DNA of 64,000 nt from Oreocharis arfaki (GCA_013398015.1 VZRR01012569.1:1-64000), one strand, 5' to 3'. Numbered from the stretch's first letter, positions 12,701 through 26,300 are shown. The notes: a model not told the origin generated them from the letters alone. A program made the numbers and translations.

Positions 12701-15489
12701 ATTAATAAACCTGGTGGCTCAGCCCATCACCCTGGCATCGGGCACCTTTTCCTCCAGTGTACAGGCTGCTCTTACCTCTCTGTATTTGGACTCAGGTGTC
12801 CAAAATCACAGCTGGGACCACCATAAAGCCAATGGCTCCAAGCCCAAGCGCTGCCCTTGGCACATTTAACAGCCTGGCCCCTCTGCGGTGCCCACGCACA
12901 AAGACAGGCAATGTCATCCTCCTGCTGCTCCCTTAACTGCTTATCGATCCCAAAGAGCCTCCGAATGGATTTCTCTGGCTAGCTATCACCCTCCATAGCC
13001 CAGGAGATCCCCACTATATTAGAGAGCAGACATCTCAGTTAGAGCTTTATTTACTGTGAAGCAGCAATTAAGCCATCCCAGTTCAATTTATGGCCAGCAC
13101 AGATAACCCCACTCAACACCAGCCAAGGCCAGTTTAACTTTCAGATACTCATCTCTTGCCACCTGCAAAAAACCAGCTTAAATTGTGCATTTTTTATATG
13201 CCTATCCCAAATTCAGACTTCATCTCTGATCAGTCCAGTACAAGCTGGGAAATTATTCCCTTGCAGGGTGTTTAATAGATTTCCATTGTGCTCGCTGCAG
13301 TCCCAAAGTCAGAGCTCAATTCATCTTGCTTGATTTTCTGAAAGCCACATCCTGGCTGGTATCTGGGATGCTGGGGATTTAAATGGCCAGCTTCATGCTC
13401 AGGACAAGATACAAGTAATGGCAGGAGCAAGACACCTGTGATGCCACTCCACTTTACTGGCACAAGGGCAGGGACACCCTGGCTGGCGATGAGGGACCCA
13501 GCTGAGCATCCTGCCAGCCTTGGCGGGGGGGCTGGAAGCAAGGACATCCCTCCCAGCCCCTTCCCAGCAAGCTCCAGGGCTGGAGCAACCCACGCCAGCA
13601 CACAAAACCTCTCTCTGGTCCAAGCCTGAGCTGCTGTTCCAGCAGTTTGCCATGGATAATGTTCATACTTTACAGCTTTTCGGAAAATCACCGAGATTGA
13701 TACAGATCTGTACTTTATTAATTTTTCCAGCTACCAGCAGTGAATTAATCCAGCTGGAGACTGATTTAACTTCTCTATAATGCCCATATTTTCCACATTG
13801 TCAAAGTCATTTCCCATTACCCAGAGTGGTGTTTGTGTAGTCAGGTGGAGTACCCCGACATCGCTGCATTGCTCCTTCCAGACAGCCGAGCTGCCGAGAG
13901 CCCGCTAAGGACACACCTGGCTGAGGGGTGTCCTCTCCGGGTGACAGTCTGTGAGGTTTAAAGAAAATCTCTTTTTGACTAATTCTGTGTCTTGGCAGGA
14001 CAGAGCACTAAGACTGGGGAGAGGGGCAAGTGTTACTTAAGGGCTTATGGAGCTGCTGCACGGCACCAGTTTTAAAACACGTTGTACAAGTGGCTGCTTT
14101 TGCTCTCGGAGGTGGGTTTAGGTCAGTAACAGTCTCAATTTCACATTGTCTCGACCGAGGTCTTCTACCTTTGGACTCAAAGCACATGTGCCCAATGTCC
14201 TGGAATGTGACCTGTCCTCACCCGCAGCATTGCCCGCACCACCCGAAGCCATGGATGCAGGAGCCTCTGCTAAAGAGTCATTGTACCCAGCCAGCTCTCC
14301 CTTCCTGCTGGTTAGCTGGAAGTCTCTGTTCTTGGCCTCGTTGTCCCTGGCATTGAGATGCTTCCCTGGCTGATGGCCTGAGACCACTTCTGATGGCCCT
14401 ACAAAGACGATGCCAGCACCTCCTCAGCTCCTCACACACTGCCCAACACCTGGCACCGATCAGAGCCACGCTGCAACCCAGGGAGAGGGGTCTCAAGATG
14501 CTGGTTTTGATTAATCATACGCTTAGAAAGGTTCTAAATAATATATACTTAAAGAAAAATATCAACAATGATAGCCTGGCTGGTTTTGAGCTAGTCCTTG
14601 CAAACAGAGGTGGGCTACACCCTGCGTGCCAGCCCTGTTAAACCAATGTTGCCTCCCAACTCTGGGGCCTAATTTAAGTAATTTGGCTTTTAATCTAATC
14701 ACTGTTCCTGCAGTATTTGCACAGAGCACCTTGGTGATTACCCTAGAGACCTTTCCCGACAGCCACACCCCATTCCAGTAAAGACCTCCTGCCTAACTGC
14801 AGGTGCCACCACCCCAGCACTCCTGCTTCCCAATCCCTCTTTCCCTTTTGCTTTCACTTCCTGCCCCAGCTTGTCTCCCTGTTGTCTCTATGTGCTCCAT
14901 GGCACCTGCACATTTGGGCATTTCCTTGTGCATTCACACATGGACGTTCCATCAAAACCACCACACGTGGTGGCCAGGTAGAGGGGCCTTCTCCTTTACG
15001 AGTTTCCGTAAATGGCACTGACACTCACTTGAGCTGGCAGGTGCAAAGATCAGCCCTGCCAGGACTATGTATTTCATCTCACTTCCTCCTTTTCCTGTAA
15101 CTCATGCTATCCACTCCACGGAAAGCAAAGCTGCAGCCAGTTTGACAGAGTCCCAGAAGGTCTTGCTTGCATCCTCACCTTCATGGGAAACTTCTACAGC
15201 TTGTGCATCACTTGGGCCAGAAGGTAATGACAAACCCAGCGGGGATTGGTGGTGTCTTGGCAGCCGCTGGATTTTAGAAATATTGCAGTATCCATCGGTG
15301 AGATGGGAGAACTGGGATGGGAGGTGTGCTGTAGGCTGGAAGCACTGGGATATCCCTGGTACCGCAGACTTACCCACTTATTTGCACTCATATAGTGAAA
15401 ACTAGAGGGGGAAAGATGAAGTTCCTTTCTAGCCCTTCAGACAATGTCTGCATGTTATTTTAGCATCTTCCAGGCAGGACAGCATTTTT

Positions 15490-15575
15490 GTCCCTGCCCG
15501 TGGCAGGGGGGTTGGAACTGGATGATCTTTAAGGTCCCTTCCAATCCAAACCATTCTGTGATTCATTCTGTGATT
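15490..15575 (+). mobile_element. CR1 LINE, tail fragment
   Basis: GTCCCTGCCCGTGGCAGGGG, TTGGAACTGGATGATCTTTA and TCCAATCCAAACCATTCTGT, ending in two copies of ATTCTGTGATT as CR1 tails do. Confidence 0.9.
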
Positions 15576-16339
15576 TATTGTACAGTGGCAAATTAATTTA
15601 GCAGGAAAATAAAACCATTCAGCATCTGAAATAGAGTATTATTTCCTGCAGCATTAATCGGTGGCATCAGTACCACGTAATTTGTTACCGGTGGCATATT
15701 TCTGTACGGCTTCATTTCCTTAAAAGCACGGGAATTAATGAGGTGCTTGCGTTGGGAAGGGACAGGCAGGCAGCGAGCATAATGTGGGCAATCACCGGAG
15801 AGGCTTCCTGGCTGCACGGAGGCACCGGGGGTTTGTAAACCACGGTGTAAATACCACAGCTCTGCTGCCCTACGGGGATTAATCTGCTCTGAGGCAGACG
15901 TGATCCCGGCAGCTGAGCACCTGCCCTGCTGTATTTAAGTGCAGAACTAGAATTCACCTCACTTAAGTCATGTACACAAACACTGGATCATCAGTATTTG
16001 TTTCTCAATAACTGAGTTACTGAGTTACTGAGGATGTCTTTTCCCAGAAGGAAGTCAATCGGGAGCATCCAGCTCTGGGCTGTCACTGGCCCTGGGATAT
16101 CACTGGACCCATGAATCACAGCCCTTCTGCTGATGCCATAATTGTATTTGACCTCCTTATCTTGTGTACACTGAGGAACTCCGGGAAGGAAAACCCCCGT
16201 CCCTCGGCAGAGATCCAGCTCGGGGGAAGAGCTGCAGAGGGGACAATCTGCTGCTGCGGGTTGGTGGCTGATTGGTGCATGCTGCAGCCATTCCCAGGAA
16301 CGGGAGAGATGGGAGAGGGCTTGAGGCCAATAGGTCGGG

Positions 16340-16690
16340 GAGGGTGATTCTGCCACTCTGTTCCACTCAGGTGAGACCTCACCTGTGGTGCTGTGTCCAG
16401 CTCTGGTGTCCACAACATGAAAATGGTATGGAGAGGGTCCAGTGGAAGCTGGAGCCCCTATGCTTTGGACCCAGGCTGAGAGAGCTGGGGGTGTTCACCT
16501 GGAGAAGAGAAGGTTCTAGGGACACCTTCAAGCCCCTTCCATTGCCTAAAGGGGCTCCAGGAGAGTTGGAGAGGGACTTGGGACAAGGGATGGAGTGCCA
16601 GAACACAGGGAATGGCTTCCCACTTCCAGAGGGCAGGGATAGATGGGATTTTGGGAAGGAATTCTTCGCAATGAGAGTGGGGTGAGGTCC
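16340..16690 (+). mobile_element. CR1 LINE, internal fragment
   Basis: Contains GAGACCTCACCTGTGGTGCT, GTGTCCAGCTCTGGTGTCC, CTGAGAGAGCTGGGGGTGTT and CACCTGGAGAAGAGAAGG. The 3' tail is missing, so it belongs to a region upstream of the other fragments. Confidence 0.85.
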
Positions 16691-18059
16691 AGGCCTCTCC
16701 CGACTTAGCATTAAAATGGGCTACCATGTTTTACAGGGGTTCAGAATTTATTATCTATTTTATACACATGCATTATAGATTTATATAAACTTGACCTTTT
16801 AAGAGCTGCCCTGTGCACTTGCTGAGCGTTACATATAAACCGAGTATGAAATATTTTAACCAACAGCTTCCGGATAATGTGTGGGTAAAATTCAGGGCTG
16901 GGGAAAGGAGCGGAGAGGCAGCCTCAGAAAGTCGTGTGCTACAGAAAAATGTGCCTCTAACCTCAGCTCTGCAGCTCTGCACCCTCAGACCTCGGTCCTC
17001 ACTCTCCAAGGCTTGAGCAGGGGCTCAGGTGACCTCATCAAGGTGTGCTGAGATCCCTGAGGACAAAAAAAAGGTGCAATGGTGATTTCAGCTGCCAAAG
17101 TCCTAAATGACTAAACACTTTTGAGGCTGGTCAGAAAACAGCAGAAAAGTTATAAGAATTAGGAAAAAAAATCTCTTCTTTGATATTTTCTCCCGGACCT
17201 TGTATGAAAGACCTTTCCTACAGGTGACTTGGTAACTCCACCATCAAACCCCTACTAAAGCAGGGCAGAAGCAGCTCGAATCCCTGGGTCAGAGCTGGTG
17301 ACTGTGGCACTGAATCTCCCGCCGCAGGCATTGCAGTATTAACATTTAAAAAATCACGAGACCTCAGATGTCCCAACGCTAAGTCTCATGACCTTTAAGT
17401 CAACTAGATTCAGGTTTCTTTTTCTTTGACTCTTGCTGCGTTTTTGGGATGGAAATAAAAGACCTTTTTAAGTTTAGGGAACATTACGGGGAGCCCCCAC
17501 CACCTATTTCTTCCCACATTTACATTCCTGGTCCCCTTAATTAGGTTATCGCTGGTTTATTTTCAAGCAGTTCTTTTTCATGTTGCCGCATTTTGATAAT
17601 CCTTGCTTTTAAGGCAATTCTTGATGCATTTTTAGGCTCAGATGAAATGAGTCTCCCTTTGAGGCTCACTCTGACTCGAACCAGCATTAAGGAAGTCCTG
17701 AGGTTTGTCCAGGTTGGCTCACAAGGAGTTAGGAGTGGCCTTATGCATTTTATAGGTTACAAGGAAAGCCAAGGACTGAAATTCAAAGGCAGAATATTAG
17801 AAAATTCCCCAATTCCAAGGTCCAGAAGCACAGCTGCATGCTGTGCCATGTCCCTGGGCACACAATACCCCAGCAGTCCTCATTCAATCCTCCTGACACG
17901 TTTCTGCCTTTGATAGCACACTCCCCTGAAAAACCAAACCCCAAGCTCAGAGAAAGCCATGCCTTGGGCTGCATTCGCCTGGTTGGCTCAAATCAAAAAT
18001 GTAGAGTCAGGTGTTTGTCAGCTGCTCTGTAGTACTGAAAAGCCCTCTCCTGCTTTTCC

Positions 18060-18760
18060 TCTGCGCTGCCAAGGTGTGTGCTTTAGATAAAAGTCCCATT
18101 TCTGACCGAGGCGCTCGCTGCTGCTCGCAAGAGAGAGAGGACAGCCTCTGCTCCAGCTCTCCCCCATCCTTACCGCCATCCCAAGGCGCCTCATGGCTCC
18201 CGGCCCTTGGCATTACCTGCTGCCACGAGCAGGCACAGACCCCCAACACGGCCTCTCTGGGCTGCGAAGAGGCACAGAAACCCCCCAGATCCGCCGGCCA
18301 CGTCGAGCATCCCCCGCTCCCCTCCTCGCTGCCCTGCCGGCCGCTCCCCACGGCCCCGGGGCGATGGAGCCGCAGGCACGGAGACGAGGGACATCGGCTC
18401 AGCCTGGAACAGCCATCCAGCTCAGCCGGCGGCTCTGTTTGCGCGTACAGATAAACAGACATGAGGCAAAGCCGAAAAGCCGGAGTCAGCTCCCCTCCGG
18501 GCCCTGCGGCTCCGGTTACGGCGCTGCCCGCGCCCCGTGGCACGGACGCTTCTCGGAGCAGCCGCCAGGCTGGCACGGCACGGAGCAGATGGTCAGAGCC
18601 GCTTGGCCCGCGGCCGCCGCCTGCCCAGGCTCCTCGCCTCACATGATACTCACCGCGGCCACCTGGGCCTCCCGCGCTCCTGCGGGCAGGGCACGACACC
18701 GCGCCAAGGGGGCAAAGCCGGAGCAGTCGCTGGCGTGGCGGGGGTCAGCACTGAACGGTC
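18060..18760. promoter_or_regulatory. CpG-rich island without a recognised gene
   Basis: A roughly 0.7-kb block with dense CG dinucleotides, sharply different from the AT-rich sequence at 17.1-18.0 kb. Several frames are open through it on both strands, as expected for GC-rich DNA, but none has a recognisable product. It may be an orphan promoter, for example of a non-coding RNA or an unplaced 5' exon. GC-rich sequence continues more weakly to about 19.5 kb. Confidence 0.45.
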
Positions 18761-19814
18761 CCCAAAATCACAGCGCCCCTGCCAGCATCACCATCTGCCG
18801 TGGAGGATCCTGCTCCCGCTCCAGTGTGAGCAACAGACTGGGGTAGCCGTGGGCAGAATTTGGCAGGCAGAAACACTCTTAAGTAAAGCTGGATGGCAGG
18901 GGGACCACAGCACCTCAGGCAAATCTTCGAAAGACACAATGACCTAGTAATGACCTGCCTATGGTGGCCCTTGTTTATCCTGCTGCCCAGAGCTCGCAGG
19001 AAAAATCCGCTGCCCCGTCCGCTCCTAGGACAAGGAGCAGAAAGGGCACGGCAGGATCCGTGTCCTGGGCTGCGGGAAGAGCAGAGAAGGAGGGGCAGTG
19101 GCAGGAAGTGGGTCTTGTGCCTCGCCACCACCCCGTGGGCTGGGGACACGGGCAGGGAGTGAGATCCTGCAGCCGGGCTGCAGGGAGAGAAGCCGTGTGC
19201 AGGGACTGGCCGCGAGCATCGCTTGGTGCTTCCCTGCCCTCCCCATCAGGGGCTTTGCACCCTCACCAGTAAACTGGGGTGGGGGGCGGGGGGGTTGTCC
19301 AAGAGCAGTGGCCACTCTGGGCAATGGCACGAGAGCCCCCGTGGCAGGGGCTCAGCGGGGGCTCGGGGGTGCGTCGGGGTGCACCAGGGAGGTACCGCAG
19401 CACCAGCATAGCCCCGAGCACGTGAGGGCAGAACGGCTCCAAACTCCACTCCGGGAGCCCTGAGCAGCGAGCACAGCCATAAAGAGCAGAGGCAGCAGCG
19501 CTCCAACTTCCTGGCACTCGGGGAATCTTCCTGGGTCGCGTTACGTTCATGTGTCCTTGGCTCATCTCTGTACAGTTGAAAAACACTGTAAGGGGAGCCA
19601 GTTAATTGGGACAGCTGAGGTCGAGAAGCAAAACCCAGGGAAGCAACTCCTGCTCAATTGGAGACGTTGCTTTCACCAAAGCGGGCAGTCTGTGCAGCCC
19701 TGCTTTCCCGAGAGGCCCCTCCAGGCAGGGCAGCGGTACCGTGCTGCCCACCAAAGCTCCGCGCTGCTCCCAGGTTGCTCCATGGCATGGTCCCGAGGAA
19801 CTGCCATTTCCGCT

Positions 19815-19978
19815 GCCCGTGGGATGGTGGTGGAGTCACCGTCCCTGGAGGTGCTCAAGGAGCGACTGAAGGTGGCACTCGGTGCTCTGGTTTGGTTGAC
19901 AAGGTGGGGATCGGGCAGAGGTTGGACTCGATGATCCTGAAGGTCTTTTCCAAACGAAATGGTTCTGTGGTTCTGCCA
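19815..19978 (+). mobile_element. CR1 LINE, 3' end fragment
   Basis: GGTGGTGGAGTCACCGTCCC, TGGAGGTGCTCAAGGAGCGA, GGTTGGACTCGATGATCCTG and AAGGTCTTTTCCAA. Same subfamily type as the copy at 2996. Confidence 0.9.
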
Positions 19979-20218
19979 TTTTGGGTCACCAAACGAACCA
20001 GAAGGCAGACAGGCATTAAAGGTGCTGGCTGGGTGCTGCCGCCACGCTGGCACGGCTGAGGACAGTGGCGTCTCTGCTGAGGACTGTGGTGTCATTGCAG
20101 TGACACTCTGCGTTTACTCCGACCTGCGCTGCGTTAGCGCGAAAGGCTGCCTGCCCCAGGGGATGTTCCCAGGCACTGCCACGACACAAATAAATAACAA
20201 CAATGCTCCGAGGGTGGC

Positions 20219-20237
20219 GGGGGGGGGGGGGGGGGGG
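20219..20237 (+). repeat. Poly-G run (19 G)
   Basis: Uninterrupted run of 19 guanines after GGGTGGC, 35 bases before an assembly gap. G-quadruplex-prone and hard to sequence, so the length should not be trusted. Confidence 0.9.
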
Positions 20238-20272
20238 CTTTGGTTCTCCCCACCCCATCCGTGGAGAGACAA

Positions 20273-20314
20273 NNNNNNNNNNNNNNNNNNNNNNNNNNNN
20301 NNNNNNNNNNNNNN
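20273..20314. other. Assembly gap, 42 N
   Basis: Unknown bases directly downstream of the poly-G run. Frames that cross it have no meaning. Confidence 0.99.
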
Positions 20315-23300
20315 CCCCAGCACCGCGAATGCGCTGGCATTCGGTGTCAGCGGGAAGGGCTGGCAGGAGGGGACAGAGCCGAGCTGTGCTGGCACCAGCA
20401 GCCACACAACTCCGGGCTTTGCTGGTGTGTCTGAACACCAAATGCACCCAGCACAGACCCCACACCTAAGGTCCAGGAGCTCTCCTCTTGCCTTTTTTAT
20501 GGCTGCTTATTTAAGGAGTAGTTCTAGAGCGATGAAGATGCTTTGCTCCTCCAGGGTATTCCCTCACTGAACGAGGACTGGTTTTCATTTCCTTGACTCT
20601 TTAGGGGTTGGGTCTTTTTAGCTTGAATTAGCCTAGAGCAGAAAGGGACACAGATCAGGAGGGCAAGACATGCCCTCAGCCCAAAGGGACCAGCTCCAAA
20701 AGCGGCCCTGAGCCATAGGCGGGGAGGAGTAAGAAGCAGCTGCCATGTGCATGCCACCAATGGATGTCCCCTTGTCACCCTTGAGTCACCGGCGGAAGAA
20801 GCAAGACACAGATTTGGGGGAGACCCTTGCAGGTCTGCAGCTCAGTCACTCAAGGCCTGAGAACTGACAGTCATGTTTTCCTTGCAGGCTCTGCCCAGCC
20901 TGTACGAGTGAGGATGACAATAAAGCCAACGACGTCAGTAAGTCAATTGTGAGACCAGCACTGGTGTGACACACCAGGTGACACTGGTACTTAAAAATGT
21001 GACCTTAAGTACAGCACCCTGGGATTCGTGGAGGACATGGCCTTACCTCTTCTGCTTCTCCACTTTTCGGGGATCTTGGGAAAAACAAAAAGAGCTTTCT
21101 CTGATCTTGCCAGTCAGGAGGGATAAACTCCAAGAGGTGTTGTATCAGGATGCAATACCAAATTACCACTGGCACCACCACAGTTCCCCAGTGTCCAGGG
21201 AAGTAATAAATTTTCATAGAATCAGGGAATGGTTGGTGTTGCCATGGGCAGGGACACCTTCCACCAGACCACTGTCCAACCTGGCTTTGAACACTTCCAG
21301 CGACGGGACAGCCACAGCCTCTCTGGGCAACCAGTTCCATGAAGTTTTAAAATATTTCAAGAAAGACAGAAAAGAACCAAATGCCAGGCTCTGCTGGGCA
21401 CCATGGCAAACCTGGGACTTCTTTGGGCAATCTGAAGGAGCCAGGGAGAGAGGGGCAAAGCAGAGCATCACTCCTGGGGTAACAGCCATGCATGCTCCTG
21501 CCCGGAGGCTGAGCCCATCACATTTCCAAGAGGAATGCTGAGGGAACAGCACTGTCCTTGCAGCTGCCTCAATGACAGGAATAATGTGCTGCAGAGCTAA
21601 GGGGGACAATGGGATGATGATAATGAAAGTACAGGAGTGAAAATTCATTACTGGAGATGCTCGGGAGCCTTCCTGAGGGATCTCCTTAGGCTTCCTGGGC
21701 TGCTTTAACCCTTTGGGCATGGCTCTGGTACTCAGGCCGATGTGTTGTGCTGCTGACTGCGCTTTCCTCCTCTTTTTCTCCCATTCCTTTATGAAAACAA
21801 TATTCTCTTTCTCCACACAGAGAGCTGTTCATGTCACAGACCCTCTGTGCCCTTCAGCACTCAGCTTCCTAGGACTAAGCATGCAGAGCAAAAAGCATAA
21901 TAGAGTTTCTGGGCAGCTGCTCCAGGAATGAGTCCAATAATATTTTCTCCTATTCCCGGCAGCTCACATCGTGGTAGGAGCAGCGGCCGGTCAACAGAGA
22001 CAGCTCAGCTCCACAGGTGAGCTCATTCCCTCCCAAGGGGAGAAACCTTCCCTGACTGGTTTCGGGCCTCCTAGAGCAGAAGGAATCTATTTCAGCACTG
22101 TTAATGTTGCTTAGGATGCCCCGGCATCCTGCCAGGTTTCTGAAAAGTTAGAGATGCCCATCAGGCATCTCCATGGCAACTCTGGGATGCTGATCCCAGC
22201 CAGGCGCAGTGTCCGTGTCGGAACAGCAGGCTGCCAGGTTCCTCTTCCCCGGGCTTTTGGAAGGGCAGGAGGAACTGAGAGGGGCTCTTGTTCCTCTTGA
22301 TGCACTGCCAGGCTGCTGGAGGAGCAGCACATCAGACACCTGGGGGCTTTGACCTGTGGAACGAGCCAAACAGCTCTTCCCAGCTGGTGGCAAAATTCCT
22401 GGCAACAGTATTTTTGGCAGGTTTTTTTGGAAGGTATAGGTACCCGGGAAAAGAATTTTTGGAAGGTTTGGCTGGTGCAAAATGGTTTGGTGTTTTGGGC
22501 TTCTCCCACAGCCTGGAGGTGCAAGCAGCCCGTACCTGGTGGGAGTTTTATACTCTAGCCCATGTAGAACACCCCAGCATCCCCATGGCAGGGCAGCAGG
22601 AGTACAGGACACCACTGGGGTGTTGGGAGTTTGGGTGGGAATGGCAACAACAGCCATCCTGAGAGAAGGTGTGGCCCTCAAGGAAGGCAGGAGATGTGGA
22701 AAAGGACGATGTCATCCATACCTCCAGGGCCTTGGCCAAAAAAATTGAGTTTATGTGCGGAAGAAATAGTCCAGCCTCCCCTGGGGACACATTCTTCCTG
22801 CCAGCCAGCTTCACATGTTGTGAGGGACACAAATAACCTCCTTTGTGTCACTCTAGTCCTGAGAACACTCAGAGTCAGCAGCACTCCAGGTCCAAGGATG
22901 CCCAAAGGCAGCAAAGCCCAGCCTGACTCACCCTGAATTAAATACATCCGTCTCCTTTTGGCATTGTCACACCTCATCCCATCCTGACAAGCACCAGATT
23001 CTTCACTCACGAGCACCTGAGATGGTGTTTTGGTAGCCACAGCTCAGAGGGGTGCCCACAGAAACACCAGGGGTGCTCATCTAAACAGAAGCCTTGCAGA
23101 AAACTCCAGCTGTTCAACTCTTACTCCTGACACTGCAGCAAATATGGACAGAGCTTCTCAAAAACAAGAGGCAGTTACTTCCACACTTCTCCAAGGCAGT
23201 GGTGAGCTTTTTTCTGTTGCCAGCATCGTGTCCTCAGCTCATCCAATAGCTCGGGTGTCCAAGATCCCCGTGAGAGCATCCAGCTCCTTCCACAGCATCC

Positions 23301-26300
23301 TGGCACCTCGGGTTAAGAAGAAATAACCCCAGCGAGGGCTGTTCCATGACCTTGCCACCAAATGACCACTCGGGTCCTGTAGCTCTAGCCCAGGCAAACA
23401 CAAGCAGGGAGTCTGTCCTCCTGCAGGCCAAGCTCCCGAAGAACAGCAGCCACACTCCTAGGGTGTCTCAGGAAGGAAGGCTTGGAGGTTCAGCCCCTCA
23501 GGGTCCCTGGCACTCCAAAAGAGTTGATTCCTACCGTGTCCACGTTCCTTCAAACACCACGACTCGCACTGAGCTCCAGGTATTTTTTCCAAACTTGCCT
23601 TGCATTTACCTTTGCCATTGTATTAGGGAATACCAGGCTGGCTGGGCAGTCGAGATAACTCCTTTGTCTACTGGGTCACCAAGAAGGGCTTTGCTCTTCC
23701 CAATTTTATCAACACCCCTGCAGCAGAGAGATGTTGATAAAATGCAGAAAAAGTACTTTCTGCATCTCCCAGGATATGCCATGCTGCTTGTTTAATTAGA
23801 AGGGGCAAGGCTCTCTCTTGAATAAACCAGAAATAGCCTTCCAGAGAAAAAATAACCCTGCCTGGGTATTCTAGGGGCTTCTTGGAAAAAACAGCTATAA
23901 AACCTCCCCCAGTCTTGCACAGTACAAGAGCCAGAATTTTGGAGGAGGAGTGTGTCCAGAAAGCCAGTCTGCCCTGGGGGAAAAACCTCCTTCACCTTTA
24001 ATGCTGGTGAAAGCAAATAGAGTGTATTTTCCTCTTCCCCTTCATTTCTTCTCCTGCAGGTCATCTGCCCATCTCAGGTGCATTTGGTGTCAGGGGGCAG
24101 CTTTGTGGGGAGTGCTTGACAATAAAGCACATCTCCAAGGGCACAGCTAATGGATAATTCAGGTTACCAGGACACTTTAACAAAGGAGCCCTAAACCCTC
24201 TGCAGAGTCACACGGGCACCCACTGCCTTCAAAGGATGAGTTATTTGAAGATTATACAAGGATTAATGTCTAATGACTGCTTGCAGCCCGGCCAGGACCA
24301 CTCTCCTCCTCCAGAAAGGCCAGCAGCAAACCCCAAGCCAAGCAGCAGGCTGAAGGTCAATGATCCATGCTCGGACAGACAAGTCAGGAGAGCTCTGGAG
24401 AGCCCGGCAGCCTTTGGTAGCCGAAGTCCTGCCAGCAGCCCCCTCCTTCCTCCCTGCCTCCGGCAGTGCTGGGGACAGAGGCGCTGCCTCCGGGTGCCTC
24501 AGGCAGAGCCCCATCCAGCTGCCAGGGAAGGAGGAGTTCTCTGCCAGCGCCACCCGGGGTGCCCGAGGACACACGGCCACCCTTGCAGCTCTCTGCCCCG
24601 GGGTATCCACTTGGTATTTTTTGTTTTTAGGAAACCGTAGCAAAACATCTGCTGAATCCCCAGCTGCTGAGAGCTTGTTCTTGGAGGAACAAAGAGCGGC
24701 AATGGTCACAGCAATGTCTTCTGTCACTGAAAAAAGGGAGAGTAGAAAAAAACAGCAGAAGTATTTGCAGTTCTCTTTCGGAGCACAGAGCGGTGACACA
24801 CCCCGAGCCACACCCTGCTCCTCACACGGCTGCTCCCACACCTCTGTGCAGGCAGGGTGTCCCCAGGTTCCTCATGAAAGGAGTGCTGGGCCGTATTATG
24901 AGCCAGGGGGCAGCCAGACTTGCCTTTTATCCCCAGCGATCCCACTCGGGATGCAGCACCTCCTGCCAGAGCGCCCACCTGCAGACAGGTATTTCCCCCG
25001 CGGGAGGCAGAATTCGCCTCCAAAGCATCACTCCCGCTGTGCCCCACAGCACTGACTCGGTTCTGACCCAGCCCTCATTGTCTCCCTGACACCTAAACAT
25101 GTCCTTGACCCCTCTGGCAGGGCTGCCCCTGCCATCAGTTAGCTTGTGTGGATACCAAGAAACTGAATACATGGGCTTACAGTTCAGTGGAAAGTTCTGC
25201 TGCCGTCTTAAATCATAACGCACAGCTGCTGACACAGCACAACTGCAGAATGAGGCATCTGCGCAGCCTGGGCTCGGAAAGCGCCGGCAGGAGAATAAGG
25301 GCAGCTCTGTCGCAGGGGAGGAGAAAGGACAGGGAGGCCAGGAGAGCAGATTAAAGCTCACCAGGGTGCAGCTGTAATGTGTTGTCCACCACGGGTGCAT
25401 CCCAGCCCTCCACAGTTCATTTGAAGTTGAGGGAGGAAATGGGAGCTGAGATTCAAGGTCTGCAAATGCGGAGTAATGGCTGGGAAAAAACAAAACAAAC
25501 CCCAGACTTCAAATATATCTGCAAACACACGCACGATAATGAGCTCTGAATGAGACATCCTGAGAAGGAGAGGGATCTTGGGAGTCTGGGTTGGAGAGAG
25601 GGGTGAAAACACCCAGCTCCTGGGTGGTGAAAAATGCCAGCATAGGGCTGGGTTGGCTTGGGCAGGGAGGGCATGGAGAGCAGGACAGGAGCCACTGGCA
25701 CAGCTGCACGTGGAGCACGGCTGGCCTCGGCCTCCCGTCTCCAAAAGGACACAGCAGAGCTTACAGGGCTCAGAGAAGGAGGAGCAGCAACAGGGAGCAA
25801 CTGCTGCAGGAAGGCTCCACAGCTCAGAGGGGACACTGGACCTGCTTCATGGACAGCACAGCTGGCAAAGACAGGGACACTGTTGTGGCACAAGGAGCAC
25901 CAAATGAAAGGCAGAAATTTCAAAGCAATGAGTATCTGCCATCGACCAAAGGGGTCACCAGGATGTGTCAGCTCCAAATTGCATTGAAGGGGTTCAGCTT
26001 TAGATGACTTTGGTGTCGCCTCCAATGGGGTTACAGGCCCAGGCTTTCTCTCCAGACAGTGGAGAAGACCCTGAAACACCAGGGTGTAACATGTGCCCCG
26101 GGGTGGACAGCCAGAGCAGGTCACCACACCAAGGAGAAGGGCAGCCCTGGCACTTTTTCCAATGCAGGCATCTACAACAGTCTTGGGAAAACCTTTGGAC
26201 ACCCTCAACCATGGCCCTGGCAGGACTGAGATTCCCAGCAGCCTCCCTTGGACAAGCAGAGGTGGAATATCTTCCCAATACACCTTCTACTGGGGCCTTT

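Larger units (their letters stand above)
1..18059. other. Gene-poor upstream region, left part
   Basis: Apart from the CR1 fragments and the GC patch listed separately, this stretch is unique non-coding sequence. Contents seen: a poly(T)/poly(A) run at 4201-4224, a short (GT)n at about 7690-7704, and an AT-rich block with TAAT-type motifs at about 15,580-15,740. Open frames here have neither splice context nor recognisable products. EPHB1, expected beyond KY by human synteny, was not found and probably lies to the left. Confidence 0.55.

Noticed and set aside
18007..18699. 230-codon minus-strand frame in the CpG island
   Set aside because: Gly/Ala/Arg/Pro-rich chance frame; other frames on both strands are equally open and none has a recognisable domain.
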